From contig NZ_RDTE01000003.1 in NCBI RefSeq assembly GCF_004125265.1, positions 7,626,001 through 7,690,000 of the forward strand: DNA of 64,000 nt. Reading direction: 5' to 3'. Each line of letters starts with the position of its first letter. The stretch's first letter is position 1. The stretch is from Streptomyces lydicus (GTDB taxonomy: Bacteria > Actinomycetota > Actinomycetes > Streptomycetales > Streptomycetaceae). A model generated the notes under the pieces. That model was not told where the DNA came from, did no database searches, and was given only the letters and a program-made list of their open reading frames with translations. Positions 15,873 to 24,142 of the stretch are shown piece after piece. The translations under genes and the position numbers were made by a program.

Positions 15873-17024
15873 TCAGGGCGCCGGATACGTCCGCCCCTTC
15901 CAGGCCGCACCGCGCCCCCGGTAGTGCTGCACCGCCGAGTCCACGGTCATCAGCAGATACAGCAGCGCGGTGAACGGCAGCAGCGGCGCCCACCACGGCC
16001 GCTGCCCGTAGTAGCGCAGCATCGGCAGATAGGTCCCGCTCATCACCGCCCAGGCCGCGCCGCCGAGCGCGGCGGCCGTCGTATCGCCGTCGGCCAGTCC
16101 GGCCGTCAGGGCGCAGGGCGGCGCCAGATACACCAGCGCGAGACCGAGGACCGTGCCGAGCAGCAGCAGCAGCGGCTGGTGCCTCAGTTGGGCGTAGGCG
16201 CTGCGCGAGACCATCCGCCACAGCTCGGCCGGCCGCGGATACGGCCGCACGCTGTCGACCCGGTCCGCGAGCCCGAGCCACACCGTGCCGCCGGAGCGCC
16301 GCACCGCACGGGCCAGCGCCACATCGTCGATCACCGCATGCCGGATCGCCTCCGGAATGCCCGCCCGCTCCGCCGCCTCCCGGCGCAGCAGCACACAGCC
16401 ACCGGCCGCCGCCGCGGTCCGCGCCCCGGGACGGTTGACCCACCGGAAGGGGTAGAGCTGCCCGAAGAAGTACACGAAGGCCGGCACGATCAGCCGTTCC
16501 CAGAAGGTCACCACCCGCAGCCGCGCCATCTGCGACACCACATCCAGGTCCGCCGACCGCGCCGCCGCCACCAACTCCCGCAGACTGTCCGGCGCGTGCG
16601 CGATATCCGCATCGGTCAGCAGCAGGTACTCCGGTGCGACACGCTCCCGCGCCAGCGCGATCCCCTGGCGTACGGCCCACAGCTTCCCCGTCCACCCGGG
16701 GCCGGGCTCGCCGGGCGAGGACACCGTGAGCGGCAGCCCCCCGCGCGCGGCCGCCAGCTCCCTGGCCAGTGCGCCGGTCCCGTCCGTACTGCCGTCGTCG
16801 ACCAGGAACACCTCCGCCCGGCCGGGGTACTTCTGCCCGAGCAGCGACGGCAGGCTGTCCGGCAGCACCGCGGCCTCGTCCCGCGCCGGGACCACCACCG
16901 CGACCGACGGCCAGCGCTCCGGATCCCGGCGTTCCGGAAGCCGGACGTCCGTCCGCCAGAAGAAGCCCTGCCCCAGCAGCAGCCACACCCAGGCCAGCAG
17001 CGACCCGGCACCGATCCACTCCAT
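15873..17024 (-). CDS. HpnB-like family 2 glycosyltransferase
   Basis: About 383 residues: an N-terminal anchor (LLAWVWLLLGQGFFWR), a GT2 domain with VVVPARDEA, FLVDDGSTDGT, GWTGKLWAV and TDADI as the metal-binding DXD equivalent, then the conserved GGCVLLRREA and IDDVALAR segments, and three C-terminal membrane helices. This pattern is that of the hopene-associated glycosyltransferase HpnB. No hopanoid genes (shc, hpnC-H) are nearby, so the acceptor lipid is uncertain. Upstream GTG codons at 17054 and 17033 are in frame; the ATG at 17024 is chosen because the anchor helix starts there. No strong ribosome site is visible for any of them. Confidence 0.75.
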   Translation of the reverse strand: MEWIGAGSLLAWVWLLLGQGFFWRTDVRLPERRDPERWPSVAVVVPARDEAAVLPDSLPSLLGQKYPGRAEVFLVDDGSTDGTGALARELAAARGGLPLTVSSPGEPGPGWTGKLWAVRQGIALARERVAPEYLLLTDADIAHAPDSLRELVAAARSADLDVVSQMARLRVVTFWERLIVPAFVYFFGQLYPFRWVNRPGARTAAAAGGCVLLRREAAERAGIPEAIRHAVIDDVALARAVRRSGGTVWLGLADRVDSVRPYPRPAELWRMVSRSAYAQLRHQPLLLLLGTVLGLALVYLAPPCALTAGLADGDTTAAALGGAAWAVMSGTYLPMLRYYGQRPWWAPLLPFTALLYLLMTVDSAVQHYRGRGAAWKGRTYPAP

Positions 17025-17262
17025 CGCGCTCACGGCCGCAGTCTGCCGCACCACGACCGGCGTGCACCGGTGATCGGGACGGTGTCACGGAACCCGGTAC
17101 GGGAGGAGGACCCGGCGGCCGCCCGCCTGGGTCTCCGCCCGCCCGAGGCCGCGGCGGGCCGCCCGCCCGAGTTCCCGCCGGGCCGCCGCCCGAGTCCCCG
17201 CCGGGCCCCCGGCGCCGCGCCTGGTATGACAAGCCGGACGCACCACTGAGTAAAGTGTCCGG

Positions 17263-18132
17263 GTGAAGATCGCGCTGATGGACTCCGGGACCGGGCTGCT
17301 CGCGGCGGCCGCCGCCATGCGGCGACTGCGGCCGGACGCCGATCTGGTCCTCTCCTCCGATCCCGACGGTATGCCCTGGGGCCCCCGCACCCCCGACGAC
17401 GTCACCGCACACGCACTGGCCGTGGCCCGCTCCGCGGCCGCCCACCGCCCCGACGCCCTGATCGTCGCCTGCAACACCGCCTCCGTGCATGCCTTGCCGG
17501 CCCTCCGCGCCGAGCTGGAACCCCAGGTCCCGGTCATCGGCACCGTCCCGGCCATCAAGCCCGCGGCAGCCGGCGGCGGCCCGGTCGCCATCTGGGCCAC
17601 CCCCGCCACCACCGGCAGCCCCTACCAGCGGGATCTGATCGAGCGGTTCGGGCAGGGTGTGGAGGTCACCGGGGTGCCGTGCCCGGGGCTCGCCGACGCG
17701 GTCCAGGCCGCCGACGAGGCCGCGATCGACGCCGCCATCGCGGCCGCAGCGCAGCACACCCCGCGGGATGTCCGCAGCGTCGTCCTGGGCTGCACCCACT
17801 ACGAACTGGTCGCCGAACGCATCCGCGCCGCGCTCCAGCAGCCCGCTGCCCCCGCGCTCGTCCTGCACGGCTCCGCCGAGGCGGTCGCCGCCCAGGCGCT
17901 GCGCCGCATCGGTGCCGAGCCGGCCCCGGCGGCCGCCCCGACCGGCGCCCTGAGCGTGATCCTCAGCGGACGCCCCGCCGGACTGCCGGCCGTGGCGCTC
18001 ACCTTCGCCGAGGGCCGGCTGCTCGCCGAGAGCCGTACGGACATCCCCCCGGGGACCCCGGACGAGGGCGCCCCGGCCGCCGACGGGGTCGCGGCGGCCA
18101 CCGACGGGGTCGCCGCGGCCGCCCGACGCTGA
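17263..18132 (+). CDS. Aspartate/glutamate racemase family protein
   Basis: About 289 residues with the cofactor-independent racemase two-cysteine pattern: DSGTGLL near residue 7, the first catalytic cysteine in VACNTAS (about 69) and the second in LGCTHYEL (about 175). Glutamate racemases supply D-Glu for peptidoglycan, but divergence outside the motifs and an Ala/Asp-rich C-terminal tail make it uncertain that this is the housekeeping MurI. The start is GTG with no clear Shine-Dalgarno. It diverges from the glycosyltransferase across about 240 bases. Confidence 0.78.
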   Translation: MKIALMDSGTGLLAAAAAMRRLRPDADLVLSSDPDGMPWGPRTPDDVTAHALAVARSAAAHRPDALIVACNTASVHALPALRAELEPQVPVIGTVPAIKPAAAGGGPVAIWATPATTGSPYQRDLIERFGQGVEVTGVPCPGLADAVQAADEAAIDAAIAAAAQHTPRDVRSVVLGCTHYELVAERIRAALQQPAAPALVLHGSAEAVAAQALRRIGAEPAPAAAPTGALSVILSGRPAGLPAVALTFAEGRLLAESRTDIPPGTPDEGAPAADGVAAATDGVAAAARR

Positions 18133-18140
18133 CGCCGTAC

Positions 18141-18181
18141 GACGCCGGCGGTGGCACCGCGACGACGCCGGCGGTGGCACC
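18141..18181. repeat. 18-bp direct repeat, two copies
   Basis: GACGCCGGCGGTGGCACC occurs at 18141 and 18164 (period 23) just after the racemase stop codon. No function is evident. Confidence 0.7.
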
Positions 18182-18270
18182 CGCCACGATGTCGGCGGCA
18201 CCGCAAACCGGGCCGTGAACGGCCGTCCGACGCGCTGCCGTAGTGTGCAAAGACGCGTACGCTGCGTTTC

Positions 18271-18888
18271 ATGAGGGACCACCCCCACGAGGGGGCAGCA
18301 GCCCCCGACGACTCCGGCACGGCCGAGGGCGCCGACAGCACAGCGCGCCCCGGCAGCGGCTCCCATGCGGAAATCCCCGAGGTCTGGCACGGCAGTGCCA
18401 CCAACCGCGTCCAGTGGCTGCTGGCCGCGGTCGGTGCGGGCTGCCTCGCGCTGGGCATCGAGCTCGCCGTCGAGAGCAACTGGACCGCGGGCCTCGCGCC
18501 CCTGGTGATGTCGGTGGTCGGCTGTGTCGCGGTCGGCCTGCTGGTGCTCTTCGGCACGCTCGCCTACGTCCATGTCGCGGTACGTATCGACAAGGACTGC
18601 CTGGAGGTGCGGTGCGGCCATATAGGGGTGCCACGCCGCCGGATCCCCCTCGACACCGTCGTCGGCGCCGATTTCACCCCCCAGGTCACCCCGCGTCACT
18701 GGGGCGGCTGGGGCTACCGCTGGCGCCCCGAGCAGGGCACGGCGGTGGTCGTCCGCCGCGGTGAGGGTGTGGTGGTGCGGCTCGGCGACGGACGCGACTT
18801 CACCGTCACCGTCGATGACGCGGAAGGCGCCGTCCGGGCCATCCGGGGCCGGCTGCGGCCGCGCAAGGGGACCCCGGCGGGCGCCTGA
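18271..18888 (+). CDS. Membrane protein with a PH-like domain, unknown function
   Basis: About 205 residues. After a polar N-terminus, two transmembrane helices lie near residues 50-68 and 75-100 (VQWLLAAVGAGCLALG and a Leu/Val-rich second helix). A soluble C-terminal part follows with VRIDKDCLEVRCG, PLDTVVGADF, HWGGWGYRW and AVVVRRGEGVVVRL, a strand pattern like the bacterial PH domains of small membrane proteins. The function is unknown. It starts at an ATG 11 bases after a TACGCT hexamer and may have a short or absent leader. The NUDIX gene lies about 110 bases downstream. Confidence 0.65.
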   Translation: MRDHPHEGAAAPDDSGTAEGADSTARPGSGSHAEIPEVWHGSATNRVQWLLAAVGAGCLALGIELAVESNWTAGLAPLVMSVVGCVAVGLLVLFGTLAYVHVAVRIDKDCLEVRCGHIGVPRRRIPLDTVVGADFTPQVTPRHWGGWGYRWRPEQGTAVVVRRGEGVVVRLGDGRDFTVTVDDAEGAVRAIRGRLRPRKGTPAGA

Positions 18889-18999
18889 ACACCCGGCGGG
18901 CCGGGCATGCGGCCCGTCGTCCCCCGGCACTCCACGCGGCTTGTTCCCGGGGCCGCATGTGGGCCGTAGGGGCGGGAACGTGTCCCGTAGGGTCGGAGC

Positions 19000-19539
19000 A
19001 TGGCAACCCCCGAATTCATCCGAGACCTCCGGAACTCCATCGGCCGGCAGCTGCTCTGGCTGCCCGGGGTGAGCGCGGTCGTCTTCGACGACCAAGGCCG
19101 TGTGCTGCTGGGCAAGCGGGTCGACACCGGTGGCTGGTCGGTGATCGGCGGCATCCCCGAGCCCGGCGAACAGCCCGCCGAGACCGCGATGCGTGAGGTC
19201 TACGAAGAGACCGCGGTGCGGGTCGTGGCCGAGGGCGTCGTCCTCGTCGAGACCATGCCGCCCACCCACTACCCCAATGGCGATGTCTGCCAGTTCATGG
19301 ACGTGACGCTGCGCTGCCGGGCGGTCGGTGGCGAGGCGAAGGTCAATGACGACGAGTCGCTGGAGGTGGGCTGGTTCGCCGTGGACGCCCTGCCGGAGCT
19401 CGAGGAGTACGCACTGACCCGCATCAAGCGGGCGCTGGAGGCCGGGCCGACGTGGTTCCACACGATGGAGCCGGAGACGGAACCGGAGACGGAACCGGAG
19501 ACGGAGGCGGAGGCGGAACCGGAGGGCCCGCAGGCCTGA
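19000..19539 (+). CDS. NUDIX hydrolase
   Basis: About 179 residues with a NUDIX box at 51-73 (GIPEPGE, then REVYEETAV); the usual glycine near the end of the box is alanine (Ala72), while the catalytic REVYEE glutamates are intact. The substrate cannot be inferred. The N-terminus PEFIRDLRNSIGRQLLW matches a common streptomycete NUDIX group. The C-terminal 25 residues are a (Glu-Thr-Glu-Pro)n repeat. A TAGGGT hexamer ends 6-7 bases before the ATG, so the transcript is probably leaderless. Confidence 0.85.
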   Translation: MATPEFIRDLRNSIGRQLLWLPGVSAVVFDDQGRVLLGKRVDTGGWSVIGGIPEPGEQPAETAMREVYEETAVRVVAEGVVLVETMPPTHYPNGDVCQFMDVTLRCRAVGGEAKVNDDESLEVGWFAVDALPELEEYALTRIKRALEAGPTWFHTMEPETEPETEPETEAEAEPEGPQA

Positions 19540-19667
19540 GGAATCCGGCTCCGGGGTGCCTAGGCTCCGGGGCCCTGAATTCCTTCCTCTTGCCGGGTTT
19601 CTTCCTCCGCCCGGTTCCTTCCTTCGGCGGGGAGAGCCCGATGGCGGCTCCGGCGGACGGAGGAGGC

Positions 19668-20237
19668 CTACAGCTCCTCCGTCGACGGATCGTCCATCGG
19701 ATCGGAGGGCTCACCGGGAATCGACGGCAGCTGGGATCCGTCCGGTCCACCGGGTTCCCGGGACTGCCCCGGGGCGGAGGGCTGATCGCCCGGCTCCTCG
19801 GTGTGCATCTCCCGCCTGTCCTTGCGGCAGGCCGTGATCCAGGTGCCGGTGGGGCCGCTCTCGTACTGGCAGGACCAGCCCCGGACGGCCAGGGTGCCCC
19901 GGTCGTCCCGGGCCTCGTGCGGCGCCCGCACGAAGAACTCGGACATCACCCGGCGGGCCTCGTCGCAGCCCACGGTGCCGCCGGCCCCGGGATCCGCGTA
20001 GAGGACGACGTCTCCCGCCTTGCCCAGCGCGTCGGGGAGCTCGCCGCAGTCCATCGGCTGCCCGGGGATGGTGGGGGAGGCGGAGCCGGCGCCTTCGTCC
20101 GGAGTTCTGCCCGGTGCCGGACCGTTGCCCGCGGCGGACGACGCCGCGGCCGTCGGGCTCCGGTCGTTCTCCGCGTCCCCGCAGCCCGCCGCGGCCAGGG
20201 CGAGCAGCACCGTCGGCACGGCGATGAGCCTCCGCAT
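19668..20237 (-). CDS. Secreted lipoprotein, unknown function
   Basis: 189 residues with a lipoprotein signal (MRRLIAVPTVLLALAAAGC, lipobox AAGC, Cys19). The mature protein has a Ser/Pro/Ala-rich linker, then a small domain with paired cysteines (DCGELP, VGCDEARRVMSEFF, WSCQYE, TACRKD) and a disordered Pro/Gly/Asp tail. Four cysteines suggest two disulfides outside the membrane. The function is unknown. It converges on the NUDIX gene and diverges from the dehydrogenase. Confidence 0.7.
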   Translation of the reverse strand: MRRLIAVPTVLLALAAAGCGDAENDRSPTAAASSAAGNGPAPGRTPDEGAGSASPTIPGQPMDCGELPDALGKAGDVVLYADPGAGGTVGCDEARRVMSEFFVRAPHEARDDRGTLAVRGWSCQYESGPTGTWITACRKDRREMHTEEPGDQPSAPGQSREPGGPDGSQLPSIPGEPSDPMDDPSTEEL

Positions 20238-20522
20238 GTCGGTCTCCCTCGGGGCGGCGGTGGGCGGATGGGGCGGCGGTGCGCAGACGGCACGCCGCGT
20301 CGTACGACGCTAGGGGACCGGCGGAGGGCCGGCGATCCGGGGCGACCGATCGGGTGAAGCGGGCGGGTGCCGGGACGGCGGCCCGCGGCCCGCGGCCCGC
20401 CGTGTCGGGTGCGGTGCGCGGGAGGGCACCCCAGCTGACGTGGGCCGCCGCCACCTCGGGCCCGTGAAGTATGGCGCCGGGGCACATCGGAGCCGGACCC
20501 GTCCGCTGCCTAGGGTGCGGAC

Positions 20523-21317
20523 ATGACCGTGATCGGCACACCGGGCCCGGTATCCCTCGACCTCGACGGCCGCACCGCGCTCGTCACCGGCGCGGCCAGT
20601 GGCATCGGACGCGCCTGCGCCCTGCGGCTGGCGGCGGCCGGCGCCACGGTACGCGCGCTCGACCGGGACGCCGACGGCCTGGCCGGCCTCGTGGCGGCCC
20701 ACCCGGACGGCGCCCGCGGCGGCATCGAACCCCGGCCGCTGGACCTCACCGATCTGGACGCGGCCGAACGGGCCGCGGCCGGCATCGATCTGCTCGTCAA
20801 CAACGCGGGCATCCAACTCGTCCGTCCCATCGAGGAGTTCCCGCCCGAGGTCTTCCACCAGGTGCTGACCGTCATGCTGGAGGCGCCCTTCCGGCTGCTG
20901 CGGGGCGCGCTGCCCCATATGTACGCGCAGGGCTGGGGCCGTGTCGTCAACATCTCGTCCGTGCACGGCCTGCGGGCATCCCCCTTCAAGTCCGCCTACG
21001 TCGCGGCCAAACACGGCCTCGAAGGGCTGTCGAAGACCGCCGCCCTGGAGGGCGCCGCGCACGGTGTCACCAGCAACTGCCTCAACCCCGGCTATGTCCG
21101 CACCCCCCTCGTCGAACGGCAGCTCGCCGACCAGGCGGCGGCGCACGGCATCCCCGAGGAACGCGTACTGGCCGACCTCCTGCTCGCCGACTCCGCCCTC
21201 AAGCGGCTGCTCGAACCTGAGGAGGTCGCCGAGGCCGTCGCCTACCTCTGCACCCCACAGGCCTCCTTCATGACGGGCACCTCACTGGTGATGGACGGCG
21301 GCTGGACCGCGCATTGA
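20523..21317 (+). CDS. 3-hydroxybutyrate dehydrogenase-type SDR
   Basis: 264 residues, a classical short-chain dehydrogenase: NAD site TGAASGIG (22-29), NNAG, and catalytic YVAAK (Tyr159, Lys163), followed by NPGYVRTPLVERQ, which is characteristic of bacterial D-3-hydroxybutyrate dehydrogenases. It would convert 3-hydroxybutyrate to acetoacetate with NAD+. It lies directly before a GAF/PucR regulator and near an MHS-type transporter. A TAGGGT hexamer (20511-20516) ends six bases before the ATG, with no Shine-Dalgarno, so the message is likely leaderless. Confidence 0.85.
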   Translation: MTVIGTPGPVSLDLDGRTALVTGAASGIGRACALRLAAAGATVRALDRDADGLAGLVAAHPDGARGGIEPRPLDLTDLDAAERAAAGIDLLVNNAGIQLVRPIEEFPPEVFHQVLTVMLEAPFRLLRGALPHMYAQGWGRVVNISSVHGLRASPFKSAYVAAKHGLEGLSKTAALEGAAHGVTSNCLNPGYVRTPLVERQLADQAAAHGIPEERVLADLLLADSALKRLLEPEEVAEAVAYLCTPQASFMTGTSLVMDGGWTAH

Positions 21318-21345
21318 GCGGTCCGCCGGGACGGTACCCGGCTCG

Positions 21346-21368
21346 CGGTTGCCGGCTCGCGGCAACCG
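21346..21368. terminator. Hairpin terminator after the dehydrogenase gene
   Basis: A perfect 9-bp stem (CGGTTGCCG / CGGCAACCG) with a 5-nt loop, 29 bases after the stop codon. There is no U-tract, as usual in this group. It is followed by a twofold TTCCCAGCTCCCGTG repeat before the regulator gene. Confidence 0.55.
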
Positions 21369-21453
21369 GTTCCCAGCTCCCGTGTTCCCAGCTCCCGTGT
21401 TCCCGGTTCCCGCCCGCGAGGCTGGCGCACCGTGACGCACCGAAGGTATCCCT

Positions 21454-23643
21454 GTGAGCATGCCCACCGATCAGCCTGCGTCAGAGCCGCCCGCCGGGCC
21501 CGGGGACGCGTCCCCGCCGGCCTCCGCCCCGGCCGATCCGCCCGCCTCCGCCCCGGCCGAGAACCTCTTCCTCGAACTCCTGGCCACCGGCGCCCCCGCC
21601 GAGGACTACGAGCGGCCGGTGCTGCGCGCCCGGGCCGAGGGCGCGTCGGCCGGCCGTCTCGCCGCACTGGAGCGGGCCAAGCTCCTCGCGCTGCGGGTAC
21701 GTGCCGAGCTGGAGGACCGCCGACGGCGCGAGGCCGAGCTGTCCGCGCTCTACGCCACCGCGCACGACCTGGCCGGGCTGCGCGACCTCGACGCGGTGCT
21801 GCGTGCGATCGTGCGCCGGGCCCGGTCCCTGCTGGGCACCGAGGTCGCCTACCTCACCCTCCACGACACCGCCGCCGGCGACACTTATATGCGGGTCACC
21901 GACGGCTCGGTCTCCGCGCGGTTCCAGCAGCTGCGGCTCGGCATGGGCGAAGGACTCGGCGGGCTGGTCGCACAGACCGCCCGCCCGTACGTCACCGACA
22001 GCTACTTCCACGACGAGCGGTTCCGGCACACCCGCACCATCGACTCGGGCGTCCACGACGAGGGCCTGGTGGCGATCCTCGGGGTCCCGCTGATGCTCGG
22101 CAGCGGCGTGATCGGCGTCCTCTTCGCCGCCGACCGCCGCGAGCGGGTCTTCGAACACGGTCAGATCGCCCTGCTCGCCGCCCATGCGGCGCATGCCGCC
22201 GTCGCGATCGACACCGCCAACCTCCTCGCCGGGACCCGTAAGACACTCACCGAACTGGAGGCCGCCAACGAGATCATCCGCGACCGCAGTGCGGCCATCG
22301 AGCGCGCCTCGGACATCCACGACCGGCTGACCGAACTGGTGCTGCGCGGAGGCGGGGTCGTGGACGTGGCGGACGCGGTGGCGGAAGTCCTGCACGGCGA
22401 GGTCGAGTTCGCCGAACCCGGCCGGGCACCGGCCGAAGCGCTGGACCGCTCGCGCGCCGACGGCCACGCCGTACGGGAGGGCGCCGAATGGGTCGCGGCG
22501 GTCGGGGCGGGCGGTGAGGTCCTGGGCGCCCTCGTGCTGCGCGGTCACCCGGCCCTCGACCCGGTCGACCAGCGCACCCTGGAGCGGGCCGCCATGGTCA
22601 CCTCGCTGCTCCTGCTCGCCCGGCGGACCGCCGGCGAGGCCGAACAGCGCGTGCGCGGCGAGCTGTTGCACGACCTGCTGGACGCCGCCGACCGCGACCC
22701 CCGCCTCCTCGGCGAGCGCGCGGCCCGGGTCGGCGCGGACCTCGACGCACCGCATGTCGTCCTGGCGGCACGGACCGACGGTCCACCACCGGGACACGGA
22801 GATGCTGTACCACCGGCGTACGGAGTCAGCGCGCTCCCGGCACAGGGAGACAGCACGCTCGCGGCGCACGGAGCGCCGATATCCGATCGCGACGCCGCGT
22901 CCCCGTCCAGGGCCACCTCCCCGCCCAGGGCCACCTCCCCGCCCGGCGCTGCCTCCCCACCTGATGCCGGCTCCCCGCCCCACGGGGCCTCCCCGCCCGG
23001 CGGCGCCGACCGCCGCCGCCTGTGGTCGGCGGCCTCCCATCTCGCCGCGACCCGCCATGGGCTGGCCGCCGAACGGGACGGCGGCGCCGTTCTGCTGCTG
23101 CCGCTCGGCTCCGACGGGGACCCGGCGCACACCGCCCGTGAGATCGCCGCCCGGCTCGGGGCCGCGCTGCACCAGCCCGTCACGGTCGGTGCCTCGGCCC
23201 CGGTCCCGGCCCCCGCCGCCCGCCCCGCGGCGGTCGCGGACGCCTACGCCGAGGCCCGGCGCTGCCGGGAGGCACTGCGGGTACTGGGCCGGTCGGGCCA
23301 GGGCGCGGCCGCCGCCGACTTCGGCTTCCTCGGCCTGCTGCTCGCCGACACCCGCGATGTGGACGGCTTCGTCCACCGCACCCTGGGCGCGGTCGCCGAC
23401 TACGACGCCCGCCGCGGGACGGAACTGCTGCGCACCCTCGACGCCTACTTCACCTGCGGGATGAGCCCGGCCCGTACGAAGGACGCCCTGCATGTCCACG
23501 TGAACACCGTCGCCCAGCGTCTGGAGCGGGTGAGCCGGCTGCTGGGCCCCGAATGGCAGACCCCGGCACGCGCCCTGGAAATCCAGCTGGCGCTGCGGCT
23601 GCACCAGCTGTCCTCCGTCGTGACGCGCGATACCGGCGGGTAG
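21454..23643 (+). CDS. GAF-domain PucR-type transcriptional regulator
   Basis: About 729 residues. A GAF domain covers roughly 110-250 (AVLRAIVRRARSLLGTEVAY, then GEGLGGLVAQTARPYVTDSY); a second sensor-like region follows; the C-terminal PucR helix-turn-helix is at about 660-720 (ELLRTLDAYF, then ALHVHVNTVAQRLERV). Such proteins regulate catabolic genes in response to small molecules. An insertion at about 470-525 is built of SPPxxA repeats and probably disordered. It lies just after the hydroxybutyrate dehydrogenase, its likely target. The GTG at 21454 follows GAAGG; an ATG two codons later is also possible. Confidence 0.83.
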   Translation: MSMPTDQPASEPPAGPGDASPPASAPADPPASAPAENLFLELLATGAPAEDYERPVLRARAEGASAGRLAALERAKLLALRVRAELEDRRRREAELSALYATAHDLAGLRDLDAVLRAIVRRARSLLGTEVAYLTLHDTAAGDTYMRVTDGSVSARFQQLRLGMGEGLGGLVAQTARPYVTDSYFHDERFRHTRTIDSGVHDEGLVAILGVPLMLGSGVIGVLFAADRRERVFEHGQIALLAAHAAHAAVAIDTANLLAGTRKTLTELEAANEIIRDRSAAIERASDIHDRLTELVLRGGGVVDVADAVAEVLHGEVEFAEPGRAPAEALDRSRADGHAVREGAEWVAAVGAGGEVLGALVLRGHPALDPVDQRTLERAAMVTSLLLLARRTAGEAEQRVRGELLHDLLDAADRDPRLLGERAARVGADLDAPHVVLAARTDGPPPGHGDAVPPAYGVSALPAQGDSTLAAHGAPISDRDAASPSRATSPPRATSPPGAASPPDAGSPPHGASPPGGADRRRLWSAASHLAATRHGLAAERDGGAVLLLPLGSDGDPAHTAREIAARLGAALHQPVTVGASAPVPAPAARPAAVADAYAEARRCREALRVLGRSGQGAAAADFGFLGLLLADTRDVDGFVHRTLGAVADYDARRGTELLRTLDAYFTCGMSPARTKDALHVHVNTVAQRLERVSRLLGPEWQTPARALEIQLALRLHQLSSVVTRDTGG

Positions 23644-23775
23644 CAGGGGACGGTGCTCCGCGCCGCGCCCGCGGCCGGTCCGTACCGATGGCCGCCTCCG
23701 GGTGCGAGCCGTCGCGACCTGCGGCAGCGTGGTGGCCGAAGCTTTCCCCCTTCCCACCGCACAGAGGAGTTCGTC

Positions 23776-23970
23776 ATGGGTGACAAAGGCGCCATGGACA
23801 AGATGAAGGGCAAGGCCAAGCAGAAGGCCGGCAAGATCATGGGCGACGAGCGCATGAAGAGCGAAGGCCGTACGGACGAGGCCAAGGGCAAGGCCAAGAG
23901 CGCGATGAGCGACGCCAAGGAGAACACGCAGGGGATGAAGGACTCCCTGAAGGGCAAGAACCACTCCTGA
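23776..23970 (+). CDS. CsbD family stress protein
   Basis: 64 residues, Lys/Gly/Met-rich, with the CsbD pattern MDKMKGKAKQKAGKIMGD and repeated EAKGKAKSAM segments. CsbD-like proteins are small, hydrophilic and induced in general stress; their biochemical role is unknown. The ATG follows GAGGAG at normal distance. It is a single-gene unit ended by the long hairpin at 24067-24129. Confidence 0.88.
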   Translation: MGDKGAMDKMKGKAKQKAGKIMGDERMKSEGRTDEAKGKAKSAMSDAKENTQGMKDSLKGKNHS

Positions 23971-24066
23971 CGCCCGGCGGGGGCGTGGCGGACCTGCTGC
24001 CCCGTCTCCCGGAGCGTCCCCGGGCCCGCCACGCCCCCGCCGAACATCAGGTTCCCCGGGCCCCTG

Positions 24067-24129
24067 GGGCCTGTCTTCAATGTCCCGCCTGGGCTTACGG
24101 GCGAACGACGGGACTTTGAAGACAGGCCC
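24067..24129. terminator. Long inverted repeat: bidirectional terminator or miniature element
   Basis: Two 21-bp arms (24067-24087 and 24109-24129) pair with one mismatch around a 21-nt loop. It lies between the stops of the convergent CsbD and transporter genes, a terminator position. The length and near perfection of the arms also resemble the ends of a miniature transposable element, but no transposase or target duplication is seen. Confidence 0.7.
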
Positions 24130-24142
24130 TCGACCGGCTCCG

